Position numbers and translations under genes: made by a program. Of a stretch of 64,000 nt of DNA, positions 9,675 to 18,194 are shown piece by piece. This DNA is from Pseudarthrobacter raffinosi (GTDB lineage Bacteria > Actinomycetota > Actinomycetes > Actinomycetales > Micrococcaceae), in the NCBI RefSeq assembly GCF_023913735.1, contig NZ_JAMXBH010000007.1, forward strand, positions 1-64,000, in the 5' to 3' direction. How positions within the stretch are numbered: position 1 is the stretch's first letter; each line of letters begins with the position of its first letter. The notes below the pieces were generated by a model. The model searched no databases. It worked only from the letters and a program-made list of their open reading frames with translations, and was not told the DNA's origin.

Positions 9675-10657
9675 TGACGGCGAGTACTGAGGCGGCAGCC
9701 CCGACGCCGCCCGTCCGGCCACAGACGGCCATCGACCGCGCCATCACCGAGTATCTGCAACATATGGGCGTGGAACGCGGCCTGGCCGTAAATACACTCT
9801 CCGCCTACCGCCGTGACCTGACCCGGTATTCCCGCTACGTGACGTCGGAAGGCTGCCACGGCCCGGGCCAGATCACCCGCCACCACGTGACGGGGTTCCT
9901 GATGGCCCTCAACGACGGATCCGACGGCGGCACAGCGCTGGGCGTCCGGTCTGCCGCCAGGACTGTGGTGGCCGTCCGGGGGCTGCACAAGTTCTGGGCT
10001 CTGGAGGGGATCACAACGACGGACCCCGCCAGCGACGTCCACCCGCCCATGCCGGGCAAAAGGCTGCCCAAGGCCATCAGCGTGGACGAAGTCACCCGGA
10101 TCCTTGAAGCCGCGAGCACGGACACCGCCACAGGGCTCAGGGACCGGGCCCTGCTCGAATTTCTCTATTCCACCGGGGCGAGGATCAGCGAGGCCGTGGG
10201 CCTGGACGTTGACGACATCGCCCTGCACGAGGCCGAAGCCGGGCCCGCCGTGGTCCGCCTGTTCGGCAAGGGATCCAAGGAACGGCTGGTGCCGCTGGGA
10301 TCCTATGGGGCGCGGGCTGTGGACGCGTACCTGGTGCGCGGCCGTCCACTGCTGGCGGCGAAGGGCAAGGGAACGCCCGCCCTGTTCCTGAACGCCCGCG
10401 GCGGCAGGATCAGCCGGCAAAGCGCCTGGACCATCCTGAAGGCGGCCGCGGACAAAGCCAACGTCACCAAGGATGTTTCCCCGCACACACTGCGACACTC
10501 GTTCGCGACGCATCTGCTCGAAGGCGGCGCCGATGTCCGCGTGGTGCAGGAACTCCTGGGGCACGCCTCAGTTACCACAACGCAGGTCTACACCCTGGTT
10601 ACGGCTGACACACTGAGGGAAATTTACGCAGCAGCCCACCCTCGGGCGCTGGGCTGA
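9674..10657 (+). CDS. xerD: Tyrosine recombinase XerD
   Basis: 327 residues. An N-terminal SAM-like core-binding domain ([21 protein letters not shown], about 17-37) is followed by a catalytic domain with the full tyrosine-recombinase set: Arg in [10 protein letters not shown], Lys in [12 protein letters not shown], HxxR in [10 protein letters not shown], His in LLGHASV and the nucleophile Tyr in TTTQVYTLV. XerD resolves chromosome dimers at dif with XerC, and other Xer proteins act similarly, but its position next to the Nudix gene and upstream of parA-scpAB is the standard actinobacterial xerD locus. No integrase-type arm-binding domain and no attachment site are visible, so it is not a phage integrase. 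Confidence 0.93.
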   Translation: MTASTEAAAPTPPVRPQTAIDRAITEYLQHMGVERGLAVNTLSAYRRDLTRYSRYVTSEGCHGPGQITRHHVTGFLMALNDGSDGGTALGVRSAARTVVAVRGLHKFWALEGITTTDPASDVHPPMPGKRLPKAISVDEVTRILEAASTDTATGLRDRALLEFLYSTGARISEAVGLDVDDIALHEAEAGPAVVRLFGKGSKERLVPLGSYGARAVDAYLVRGRPLLAAKGKGTPALFLNARGGRISRQSAWTILKAAADKANVTKDVSPHTLRHSFATHLLEGGADVRVVQELLGHASVTTTQVYTLVTADTLREIYAAAHPRALG

Positions 10658-10686
10658 CGCCGGCGGCCAGGCTATAGGGTTGGGGC

Positions 10687-11160
10687 ATGACGTTTACCCC
10701 TGTCACGCTGTGCTTTCTCACCCGTGAGTCCGCCGGTGTGCCACAGGTCCTGCTTGGCCTGAAGAAGACCGGCTTCGGCCGCGGCAAAGTGGTGGGACTT
10801 GGCGGCCATGTTGAGCCGGGGGAGACGGATGAAGAGGCTGCCTGCCGCGAAGTCCACGAGGAAGCCGGGATTGTGGTCCGGCAGGAGGATCTGCGCGACG
10901 CCGGCGTGGTGACCTTCGATTTTCCTGCCCGCCCGGAGTGGAACATGAGTTCGCGGCTCTTTGTCGCAGCCAGTTGGACCGGGCAGCCGGCCGAAAGTGC
11001 CGAGATCCGGCCGGAATGGTTCGACGTCGGCGCCTTGCCGGTGGACCGGATGTGGCAGGACGCAGCGCACTGGCTGCCGCTCGCCCTTGCCGGGTCTTTC
11101 TTGCGCCTGACAGTGGTCCTGAACGATGACAACGAGACCGTCCGCGAAGTGCTGGACTGA
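10687..11160 (+). CDS. Nudix hydrolase, MutT/MTH1-like
   Basis: 157 residues with a perfect Nudix box, GGHVEPGETDEEAACREVHEEAGI (near residues 40-63 in total). Downstream features resemble the MTH1 group: E-x-x-WF in EIRPEWFDV and MWQDAAHWLPL, which recalls the MWxDDxxWxP element of oxidised purine nucleoside triphosphatases. It probably sanitises 8-oxo-dGTP or a related damaged nucleotide, though the substrate is inferred. It stands 29 bases after xerD and opens the accessory metabolic segment. It faces prpC convergently. Confidence 0.85.
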   Translation: MTFTPVTLCFLTRESAGVPQVLLGLKKTGFGRGKVVGLGGHVEPGETDEEAACREVHEEAGIVVRQEDLRDAGVVTFDFPARPEWNMSSRLFVAASWTGQPAESAEIRPEWFDVGALPVDRMWQDAAHWLPLALAGSFLRLTVVLNDDNETVREVLD

Positions 11161-11268
11161 TCACGCCCCACCTCTGGCGTTGGCGTAACGGCCGACGGCG
11201 GGCCGGTTGGGCCCACGCCGGCGAGGGACCCGAACCGAGCTTGCGAGGTTGGGAGCCGGTGGGGAGGA

Positions 11269-12408
11269 TTACGGAACGTGCCGTTCGTCCGGTCCGTTGT
11301 ACTCGCTCAGCGGGCGGATCAGGGAGTTGCTGGCTGCCTGTTCCATGATGTGGGCGGTCCACCCGGTGATGCGGCTGGCCACGAACAGGGGAGTGAACGT
11401 GGCAGTGTCGAAGCCCATCAGGTGGTAGGTGGGGCCGGCCGGGTAGTCGAGGTTCGGTTTGATGGCCTTGGCCTCGTCCATGGCCTGCTCGAGGCCGTTG
11501 TACAGCCCCAGCAGTTCAGGGCGGCCGTAGTGGGCGATCATTTTGTCCAGCGCGGCCTTCATGGTGGGGACGCGGGAGTCCCCGTGCTTGTAGACGCGGT
11601 GGCCGAAGCCCATGACCTTTTTCTTGTGGGCCAGTGCATCCTCCATCCAAGCCTTTGCCCGGGCGGCCGCTTCGTCCAGTGATTCCTCAGGCCGGATGCC
11701 GATCTCGTCGAAGGTGTGCATCACGGCTTCGTTGGCGCCGCCATGCAGCGGGCCCTTGAGTGCGCCGATTGCGCCCGTTACTGCCGAGTGCAGGTCGGAC
11801 AGGCTGGAGGTGATCACGCGGGCGGTGAAGGTGGAGGCGTTGAAGGAGTGCTCGGCGTACAGGATCATCGAGACGTTGAAGGCCTCCACGACCTCCGGGA
11901 CCTGGTCTTCGCCGAACGCCATCCACAGGAAGTTTTCCGAGTAGCCCAGGTCATCACGGGGCTCCACGACTTCCTGGCCGCGCCGGCGTCGCTGGTCGTA
12001 GGCGACCACCGCGGGCATGGCTGCGAAGAGGTCCACGGCCTTGGCCATGTTGGCCTCGGGCGAGGAGTCCTCGGCCAGAGGGTGGCGGGCGCCCATGACG
12101 GATGCTGCGGTCCGGCAGACATCCATCGGGTGGGCGGTAGCGGGAATTGTGTCGACGATCTTCTTCACCACAGGATCAAGGGCGCGGCCGGCGCGCTCGC
12201 GGGCAGAGAACGCGGACAGCTCTTCAGGGGTGGGCAGTTCGCCGTTCCACAAGAGGAAGGCCACTTCCTCGAAGCTGCATTTGGCGGCGAGCTCCTGGAC
12301 GGGATAGCCGCGGTACAGCAGCGAATTGGTGTCCGGGTTGACCTTCGAAACCGCGGTGTAGTCCACCACGACGCCGGCCAGGCCCTTCTTGATATCAACA
12401 GCTTCCAT
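11269..12408 (-). CDS. prpC: 2-methylcitrate synthase / citrate synthase
   Basis: 379 residues of the short bacterial citrate-synthase type. Catalytic residues are visible: His in YAEHSFNAST, His in GFGHRVYKHGD and Asp in MGFDTATFTP. It condenses propionyl-CoA (and usually acetyl-CoA) with oxaloacetate. The N-terminus DIKKGLAGVVVDYTAVSKV and the YRGYPVQELA motif are typical of 2-methylcitrate synthases. It is the last gene of the minus-strand run gntR-prpD-prpB-prpC, 75 bases after prpB. AAGGAGGA precedes the ATG. Context makes the propionate assignment firm, although in vitro substrate preference could be dual. Confidence 0.93.
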   Translation of the reverse strand: MEAVDIKKGLAGVVVDYTAVSKVNPDTNSLLYRGYPVQELAAKCSFEEVAFLLWNGELPTPEELSAFSARERAGRALDPVVKKIVDTIPATAHPMDVCRTAASVMGARHPLAEDSSPEANMAKAVDLFAAMPAVVAYDQRRRRGQEVVEPRDDLGYSENFLWMAFGEDQVPEVVEAFNVSMILYAEHSFNASTFTARVITSSLSDLHSAVTGAIGALKGPLHGGANEAVMHTFDEIGIRPEESLDEAAARAKAWMEDALAHKKKVMGFGHRVYKHGDSRVPTMKAALDKMIAHYGRPELLGLYNGLEQAMDEAKAIKPNLDYPAGPTYHLMGFDTATFTPLFVASRITGWTAHIMEQAASNSLIRPLSEYNGPDERHVP

Positions 12409-12483
12409 GCTGTCCTCCTTCGTTCATTGGGCAAGCCCGGATGTGCCGGAATGCTTGCAGTCTCCTTGGTGAGCTCTCGGGTC

Positions 12484-13389
12484 CTAGCGGACGCCGGGAA
12501 TTTGGAAGTTGAAAACGCCGGTATCGAAGTGGTTGTAGGCCTCATAGTCCACAAGGTCATAAAGCCGCGCACGGGTGAGCATGTTCTCCACCTGTGCTTC
12601 CTGCGACCCTGTTGCCTTGATCGATTCCAGAGTACGCTCTGCTGCGCCCATGGCAATGCGCAGCAGCGTGACCGGATAAATGACCATGTTGACGCCCACA
12701 CCCTGCAGCTGGTCCACGGTGAACAGATCGCTCTTGCCGAACTCGGTCATGTTGGCAAGGATCGGCACGTCCACGGCGTCGCGGATGGCCTGGAACTCGG
12801 ACAGGTCCTTCATCGCTTCCGGGAAGATGGCGTCAGCACCGGCTTCCACGAGGGCCCGTGCCCGGTCCTTGGCGGCTTCGATTCCCTCCACGGCGCGGAT
12901 ATCGGTCCGGGCCATGATGAGGAAGTTCGGATCGCGGCGGGCGTCGGCCGCGGCGCGGATGCGCTTGGTGGCCGTGTCCTGGTCCACCACGTTCTTGCCG
13001 TCCAGGTGCCCGCAGCGCTTGGGATTGAACTGGTCTTCGATGTGGCAGCCGGCCAGGCCGGCGTTCTCCAGTTCCTGGATGCTGCGGGCCACGTTCATGG
13101 GCTCGCCGAAGCCCGTGTCCGCGTCCACCAGCGTGGGCAGGTCAGTCATTCGGGCGATCTGCCCGGCACGCGTGGCCACCTCGGTGAGGGTGGTCAGCCC
13201 GATGTCCGGCAGGCCCAGGTCATTGGCCAGCACCGCTCCGGAGACGTAAACACCGGCGAAGCCCTTTTCCTCGATCAGCCGCGCCGAGAGCGGGCTGAAC
13301 GCGCCCGGGAACTGCTGGATGGTGCCGGACGCGAGCATGGCGCGAAGCGCGATCCGCTTCTGTTCCGGGGTTGTCTTGGAATACAGCAT
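12484..13389 (-). CDS. prpB: 2-methylisocitrate lyase
   Basis: 301 residues of the isocitrate lyase/PEP mutase barrel family. The active-site loop is NPKRCGHLDGK, where KRCGH replaces the KKCGH of true isocitrate lyase, marking methylisocitrate lyase. Other family motifs are LPTLVDADTGFGEP and IMARTDIRAVEGIE. It splits 2-methylisocitrate into pyruvate and succinate, the last step of the methylcitrate cycle. It lies 33 bases downstream of prpD with an AGGAGAAT ribosome-binding site, and co-transcription is expected. Confidence 0.94.
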   Translation of the reverse strand: MLYSKTTPEQKRIALRAMLASGTIQQFPGAFSPLSARLIEEKGFAGVYVSGAVLANDLGLPDIGLTTLTEVATRAGQIARMTDLPTLVDADTGFGEPMNVARSIQELENAGLAGCHIEDQFNPKRCGHLDGKNVVDQDTATKRIRAAADARRDPNFLIMARTDIRAVEGIEAAKDRARALVEAGADAIFPEAMKDLSEFQAIRDAVDVPILANMTEFGKSDLFTVDQLQGVGVNMVIYPVTLLRIAMGAAERTLESIKATGSQEAQVENMLTRARLYDLVDYEAYNHFDTGVFNFQIPGVR

Positions 13390-13422
13390 CTGATTCTCCT
13401 GTGCGGGGTGGGTAGGCAGAGC

Positions 13423-14943
13423 TTAGAAGAGGCCGGCGGGTGCGTTGCTGAGGTCGATGACGCCGGGGGCGGCGGTGATGTTCAGCTGGTCCAGTTCGCC
13501 CGGGCCCAGGTCCGGAAGGCTTTCGGCGGCGGCGAGGAATCGCTCGATTTCCTCCTCTGCGACCAGACCGGCTGCCAGGGTGCGGAACTTGTTGATGTAC
13601 TGCTGGCGGGCGAACGGCCGGGCGCCGAGCGGGTGCGCGTCCGCTACGGCGATCTGGTCGGTGATGACCGTGCCGTCGTTCAGGGTGATCTCCACGGAAC
13701 CGCCGAAGGCCTTCTCGGCGATGTCCAGCGAATGGTAGCGGCGGGTCCATTCGGCGTCTTCGACGGTGCTGACCTTGTTCCACAGCTCCACAGTGTCGGC
13801 GCGGCCGGCACGCTCAGGACTGTAGGAGTCAACGTGGTGCCAGGAGCCGTCCTGGAGTGCCACCGTGAAGATGTACGGGATGGAGTGGTCCAGGGTTTCC
13901 CGGCTGGCCGTGGGGCTGTACTTCTGCGGGTCGTTGGCGCCCGAACCGATCACGTAGTGCGTGTGGTGGCTGGTCTTGATCAGGACCGACGTCACGTTGG
14001 ACGGGTCCGTTGCCTCGGGGTGCTCAGTATGCAGCTTGCGGGCCAGATCGATCCAGGCCTGGGCTTGGTATTCGGCGGAGTGTTCCTTGGTGTACGTGTC
14101 CATGATGGCGCGCTTGGCTTCGCCGGCCTCGGGCAGCGGGACCTCGTAGGAGGCGTCCGGGCCATCCAGCATCCAGGCGATCACGCCGTCTTCGCCTTCG
14201 TAGATCGGCACGGGGGAGGTCTGGCCGCGCATGGAGCGGTCCACGGCTTCCACCGCCATCTTGCCTGCGAACGCCGGCGCGTGCGCCTTCCAGGTGGAGA
14301 TTTCGCCCTTGCGGGACTGGCGGGTGGCCGTGGTGGTGTGCAGCGCCTGGCCGACGGACTGGAAGATGGTCTCGACGTCCAGGCCCAAGAGTGTGCCGAT
14401 GCCGGCAGCGGCGGACGGGCCGAGGTGGGCCACGTGGTCGATCTTGTGCTTGTGAAGGCAGATCGCCTTGACCAAGTTGACCTGGATCTCGTAGCCGGTG
14501 GCGATGCCGCGGATCAGGTCCTTGCCGCTCGCGCCGACGTGCTGTCCAACGGCGAGAATCGGCGGGATGTTGTCGCCAGGGTGGGAGTAGTCAGCCGCCA
14601 GGAACGTGTCATGGTAATCGAGCTCGCGGACGGCCACGCCGTTCGCCCAGGCTGCCCACTCGGGGGAGACGCGGTCCGTGATGCCGAAGACGCCGGCGCC
14701 CTTGCCGTTGGTGGTCGGTGCGTGGGTCAACGCCTGGGCGCGGGCAGCCACGATCGGGCCGCGGTTCAGGGAAGCGATGGCCACGGAGGCATTGTCGATG
14801 ACACGGTTGATGACCATCTCGGTGACCTCGGGCGTGACCTCGACGGCGTCGGCGGCGACGACGGCGATCTTGTGCGCCAGCTGGTCTTCACGGGCCAGGT
14901 TCTCTTCGCTCTTGTAGACGCGGACGTGGTTGAGCTTAACCAT
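13423..14943 (-). CDS. prpD: 2-methylcitrate dehydratase (MmgE/PrpD family)
   Basis: 506 residues of the MmgE/PrpD fold. It begins [25 protein letters not shown] and contains the conserved [20 protein letters not shown] region (about residue 130) and [21 protein letters not shown] sequence. It dehydrates 2-methylcitrate without an iron-sulfur cluster. It starts 11 bases after the gntR stop with an AAGGAG site, so regulator and enzyme are probably co-transcribed. The long opposite-strand reading frame covering this gene is a codon-bias shadow. Confidence 0.93.
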   Translation of the reverse strand: MVKLNHVRVYKSEENLAREDQLAHKIAVVAADAVEVTPEVTEMVINRVIDNASVAIASLNRGPIVAARAQALTHAPTTNGKGAGVFGITDRVSPEWAAWANGVAVRELDYHDTFLAADYSHPGDNIPPILAVGQHVGASGKDLIRGIATGYEIQVNLVKAICLHKHKIDHVAHLGPSAAAGIGTLLGLDVETIFQSVGQALHTTTATRQSRKGEISTWKAHAPAFAGKMAVEAVDRSMRGQTSPVPIYEGEDGVIAWMLDGPDASYEVPLPEAGEAKRAIMDTYTKEHSAEYQAQAWIDLARKLHTEHPEATDPSNVTSVLIKTSHHTHYVIGSGANDPQKYSPTASRETLDHSIPYIFTVALQDGSWHHVDSYSPERAGRADTVELWNKVSTVEDAEWTRRYHSLDIAEKAFGGSVEITLNDGTVITDQIAVADAHPLGARPFARQQYINKFRTLAAGLVAEEEIERFLAAAESLPDLGPGELDQLNITAAPGVIDLSNAPAGLF

Positions 14944-14954
14944 GGTGCTCCTTC

Positions 14955-15596
14955 TTAGTGCTGTGGGTGGGTAGCTTTGACGTGGGAAAGGCTGCGGTGC
15001 AGGTGCAGGGTGGTGGCTGCTTCGGCAAGCCTGGCGTTGCCTGCGGCGATGGCCTCCGCGATGGCCGCGTGTTCGACGGCGGCAGCGTACAGTCGCGGGG
15101 CGTCATCGGCCGCGAGGCGGCGGACCCGGACCAGATGGACACGCAGGCTGCGCATCGCCTGCGCGAGGTAGGAGTTGGAGATGGCGGCGTCGATCGCCTC
15201 ATCCAGCCGGCCCACCAGGGCGTAATACTCATGCCGGGCCGGATCGGTGTCGCTGATCAGCTCCTGCGCCCGCAGGAGATCGGTGTGGAGCTTCTCAAAG
15301 ACAGCGCGCTCGCCGCGTTCGGCAGCCAGGGCTGCAGCCCTGCCCTCGAGGGTTTCGCGGAGCTCGAACATCTCATCGATGTCCTCCAGTGAGATGTCGG
15401 TGACGACGACGCCGCGGCCGCCTGCCGCCGTCGTCAGCCCTTCTGCGCTAAGCCGGCTCAGCGCCTCCCGGACCGGAGTGCGTGAGACGCCCAGGCGCTC
15501 CGACTGCTCCACTTCGGCGAGGACCGTTCCGGGCGTCAGGCGCCATTCGATAATGTCTTCGCGAAGCGTCGCATAGGCTTTGTCGCTGGCCCGCAT
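14955..15596 (-). CDS. GntR-family regulator with FCD ligand domain
   Basis: 213 residues. A winged-helix GntR domain occupies residues 1-70 ([22 protein letters not shown]...[20 protein letters not shown]) and is followed by an all-helical FCD effector domain (about 80-205). FCD domains bind small carboxylates, often through a metal. It heads the prpDBC operon and is divergent from prpE, so it is very likely the local propionate regulator sensing a methylcitrate-pathway intermediate; this is inference. GGGAGG just before the ATG at 15596 selects this start over upstream ATGs at 15620 and 15638. Two palindromes in the divergent promoter region are candidate operators. Confidence 0.88.
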   Translation of the reverse strand: MRASDKAYATLREDIIEWRLTPGTVLAEVEQSERLGVSRTPVREALSRLSAEGLTTAAGGRGVVVTDISLEDIDEMFELRETLEGRAAALAAERGERAVFEKLHTDLLRAQELISDTDPARHEYYALVGRLDEAIDAAISNSYLAQAMRSLRVHLVRVRRLAADDAPRLYAAAVEHAAIAEAIAAGNARLAEAATTLHLHRSLSHVKATHPQH

Positions 15597-15628
15597 GGTC
15601 CCTCCCGTCAATCTGCTCATGGGCACCA

Positions 15629-15638
15629 GTGTATACAC
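15629..15638. promoter_or_regulatory. Candidate GntR operator 1 (GTGTATACAC)
   Basis: Perfect 10-bp palindrome 33 bases upstream of the gntR start. FCD-type GntR proteins typically bind short palindromes with TNGT...ACNA symmetry, which TGTATACA resembles. Together with the palindrome at 15691 it lies in the 170-base divergent region between gntR and prpE. Confidence 0.6.
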
Positions 15639-15690
15639 GAATTGCCGAAAGACCCAGCAAAAGCCAGTTGATCAGCGAAATAGCCGCAGG

Positions 15691-15702
15691 TATGTATACA
15701 TA
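15691..15702. promoter_or_regulatory. Candidate GntR operator 2 (TATGTATACATA)
   Basis: Perfect 12-bp palindrome sharing the TGTATACA core with operator 1. The centre-to-centre distance is 63 bases, six helical turns, so both sites lie on the same face of DNA. It is 65 bases before the prpE start, suitable for repression of both divergent promoters by paired binding or looping. Confidence 0.6.
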
Positions 15703-15766
15703 GGCCTTGTCTGGTGCGGGTTGCCCGCATAGCATGGTGGCAACACAGCGACGTGAACGGGAGCCC

Positions 15767-17668
15767 ATGATGGTCAGCGGAAATTACCGGGAAACATATT
15801 CGCGCAGCATCGAAAAGAAGGACGCCTTCTGGCTTGAGGCAGCAGGCGGCGTGACCTGGTCCAGGACGCCGGAAACCGCGCTTGATGGATCGGCCGCCCC
15901 GCTGTTCCAATGGTTTCCCGATGGCATGCTCAACACGAGCTACAACGCCCTGGACCGCCACGTTGAGGCCGGCCGCGGGGACCAGGATGCCCTCATCTAC
16001 GACTCCGCGATGCTGGGGATCAAACGCACGTACAGCTACGCCGAACTGACGGACCTCGTGGCGCGGTTCGCGGGTGTGCTGCGCTCGCAGGGAGTCCGCA
16101 AAGGGGACAGGGTGGTCATCTACATGCCCATGATTCCCGAGGCCGCCATCGCGATGCTGGCGACCGCCCGGCTCGGGGCCGTGCATTCGGTGGTTTTCGG
16201 CGGATTCGCGCCCAAGGAACTCGCCGCCCGCATCAAGGATGCCGGTCCGGCCGCGATTGTGACGGCGTCCGGCGGGATTGAGCCCTCGCGCCGGGTGGAG
16301 TATCTTCCGGCGGTTGCCGAAGCGCTCGAACTCGCCGGCGCTGGGCAGACGCCCGTCATAGTCAAGGACCGGGAAGGCTTTGTGCACTCGGCATCCGAGT
16401 ATCCGGACTGGCTGGACTGGGACCGGTGCTTTGACGCGGCCGCCCCGGCGGCAGCAGTGGATGTCGCAGCAACCGACCCCCTTTACATCCTCTACACCTC
16501 GGGCACCACCGGCACGCCGAAGGGCGTTGTACGGGACAACGGCGGCCATGCAGTGGCGCTCAGCTGGACCATGGCAAACATCTACGACGTCGGTCCGGGT
16601 GACGTGATGTGGACGGCGTCCGACGTCGGCTGGGTGGTGGGTCATTCCTACATTGTTTATGGCCCGCTGCTGGCCGGTGCCACCACGGTCCTCTACGAGG
16701 GCAAGCCCGTGGGGACGCCTGATGCGGGAGCGTTCTGGCGCGTGGTGCAGGACCACAAGGTCAACGTCCTGTTCACCGCACCCACGGCCCTGCGCGCGAT
16801 CCGCAAGGCCGATCCTCAGGCGGCAGAGCTGGCCCGGTACGACATCTCCACCCTGCGCACGCTGTTTGCGGCCGGCGAGCGGCTGGACACGGACACCTAC
16901 CGCTGGGCAGGTGAGGTCCTGGGTGTTCCGGTGGTGGACCACTGGTGGCAGACCGAAACCGGCTGGGCCATCTGCGCCAACCCTCGCGGGCTGGAGGACC
17001 TTCCCTTCAAGCCCGGGTCACCTACCGTGCCCATGCCCGGCTTCGAACTGAAGATTGTCGACGGCTCCGGGGCGGCGGTGCAGCAGGGGGAGGAGGGCAA
17101 CATTGTCCTGCAGCTTCCCTTGCCTCCCGGAACCCTTACAACCCTGTGGCAGAACGACGACCGCTATGTGTCCTCGTACCTGGCTGCCTTCGAAGGCAGC
17201 TACGCCACGGGCGACAGCGGCTACCGGGATGCTGACGGCTACGTCTTTGTGATGGGCCGGACCGACGACATCATCAACGTGGCCGGCCACCGGCTGTCCA
17301 CCGGTGCGATTGAGCAGGTCATCGCCAGCCATCCGGCCGTCGCTGAATGTGCCGTGATCGGCGTGGCGGATCCCCTCAAGGGTCAGCGGGCCAGCGGCTA
17401 CGTGGTGCTCAAAGCAGGGGTCACCACCCCTGAGGACGAGCTGGTCCGGGAGCTGATCGCCCTTGTCAGGAAGGACATCGGGCCGGTGGCCGACTTCAAA
17501 CACGCCACAGTGGTCGAAGCGCTCCCCAAGACCAGGTCAGGGAAGATCCTGCGCAAGACCATGCGGCAAATAGCCGACGGCGAAGCGTACGTGGTGCCCT
17601 CCACGATTGACGATCCGGACGTCATCGGGCAGTTGCTGGGCGAGCTCCGGCCAGAAGGCGCCGTTTAG
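15767..17668 (+). CDS. prpE: Propionate-CoA ligase (PrpE-like acyl-CoA synthetase)
   Basis: About 633 residues of the acetyl/propionyl-CoA synthetase branch of adenylate-forming enzymes. The P-loop is YTSGTTGTPKGV, the aromatic pocket motif is VVDHWWQTETGW, the hinge is YVFVMGRTDDIINVAGHR, and the catalytic Lys lies in PKTRSGKILRKTMR, the usual target of reversible acetylation. It activates propionate to propionyl-CoA and so feeds PrpC. The gene is divergent from gntR-prpDBC. GGGAG precedes the tandem ATG ATG at 15767/15770. Acetyl-CoA synthetase activity cannot be excluded, but sequence order (FGGFAPKELAARI, SWTMANIYDVGPGDV) and locus favour propionate. Confidence 0.9.
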   Translation: MMVSGNYRETYSRSIEKKDAFWLEAAGGVTWSRTPETALDGSAAPLFQWFPDGMLNTSYNALDRHVEAGRGDQDALIYDSAMLGIKRTYSYAELTDLVARFAGVLRSQGVRKGDRVVIYMPMIPEAAIAMLATARLGAVHSVVFGGFAPKELAARIKDAGPAAIVTASGGIEPSRRVEYLPAVAEALELAGAGQTPVIVKDREGFVHSASEYPDWLDWDRCFDAAAPAAAVDVAATDPLYILYTSGTTGTPKGVVRDNGGHAVALSWTMANIYDVGPGDVMWTASDVGWVVGHSYIVYGPLLAGATTVLYEGKPVGTPDAGAFWRVVQDHKVNVLFTAPTALRAIRKADPQAAELARYDISTLRTLFAAGERLDTDTYRWAGEVLGVPVVDHWWQTETGWAICANPRGLEDLPFKPGSPTVPMPGFELKIVDGSGAAVQQGEEGNIVLQLPLPPGTLTTLWQNDDRYVSSYLAAFEGSYATGDSGYRDADGYVFVMGRTDDIINVAGHRLSTGAIEQVIASHPAVAECAVIGVADPLKGQRASGYVVLKAGVTTPEDELVRELIALVRKDIGPVADFKHATVVEALPKTRSGKILRKTMRQIADGEAYVVPSTIDDPDVIGQLLGELRPEGAV

Positions 17669-18022
17669 TACTGCAGTCGCGTTTAGTTTGGGCTCCATCG
17701 GCGGTTTAACCGGACTTTCCGCCCGGAGCCTCTTGAGCGTTGGTGGTGAGTAATGGCAGAAAGCGGTGAACTGATCGGGCAGCGGCAGCGGCGTCGGGGT
17801 TGAGCAGGTGGTCGAGTGAATGGACACGACTGAATGTCCACGACGCCGGCACACTGCACCAGAAGATCCCATCACCCCGGGCCAGGGCAAGGCGCTGTCC
17901 GGGAACGTACGCGAGAGCTATCTGCGGGCACCGTGGTGGACACCGAGGCCGGCGCATCCGGCGGGGAAAGCTGAGCGCTCCCCGAAGCACCGCGACGTCG
18001 AACCCCCGGACGCGAAGAAGCC
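17669..18022. other. Noncoding gap after prpE
   Basis: About 350 bases without a credible gene. Short open frames exist on both strands (for example minus-strand 17706-17990 and plus-strand 17820-18026), but none has a ribosome-binding site with a recognisable product, and base composition by codon position is not gene-like. There is no obvious terminator, insertion sequence or RNA gene. It may be a decayed gene or the boundary between two acquired clusters. Confidence 0.5.
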
Positions 18023-18051
18023 TTGACCGTGATCTGCCCCACAGCTACATT
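18023..18051 (+). promoter_or_regulatory. Sigma-70-type promoter for the NCS1 permease gene
   Basis: TTGACC (18023-18028), 17-base spacer, TACATT (18046-18051). Transcription would start near 18058 and give a leader of about 135 bases to the ATG at 18195. It is the best consensus promoter in the accessory part of the window. Confidence 0.6.
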
Positions 18052-18074
18052 AGTTTCACGGCACGAAAGATTTT

Positions 18075-18099
18075 TTCCGAGATGCGGAATTTTAATTCC
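18075..18099. promoter_or_regulatory. Overlapping inverted repeats downstream of the permease promoter
   Basis: TTCCG-N5-CGGAA (18075-18089) overlaps GGAATT-TT-AATTCC (18086-18099). The pair lies just after the predicted transcription start, a typical position for a repressor. TTCC/GGAA half sites recall IclR/AllR-type purine-catabolism regulators, but no such regulator gene is present here, so the identity of the binder is a guess. Confidence 0.4.
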
Positions 18100-18194
18100 A
18101 TGGCGCCACCCGTACAAGGGTGGTGCTCCGCATCCGCAGCACCAGTTCCCGTCCACACCCGCAACGCCCTTTCCGCCACTCGGAGGTCTGCATT

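Noticed and set aside
9674..10657. Phage integrase and genomic island with attachment site
   Set aside because: The recombinase is a standard XerD at its conserved locus; no attachment repeat or phage gene is near, and the only tRNA (33042) has no duplicated 3' end that I can see.
11716..14958. A 1080-codon open frame on the plus strand opposite prpC, prpB and prpD
   Set aside because: It is a codon-bias shadow: it spans two intergenic gaps and three well-recognised genes, has no ribosome-binding site and no recognisable domain.
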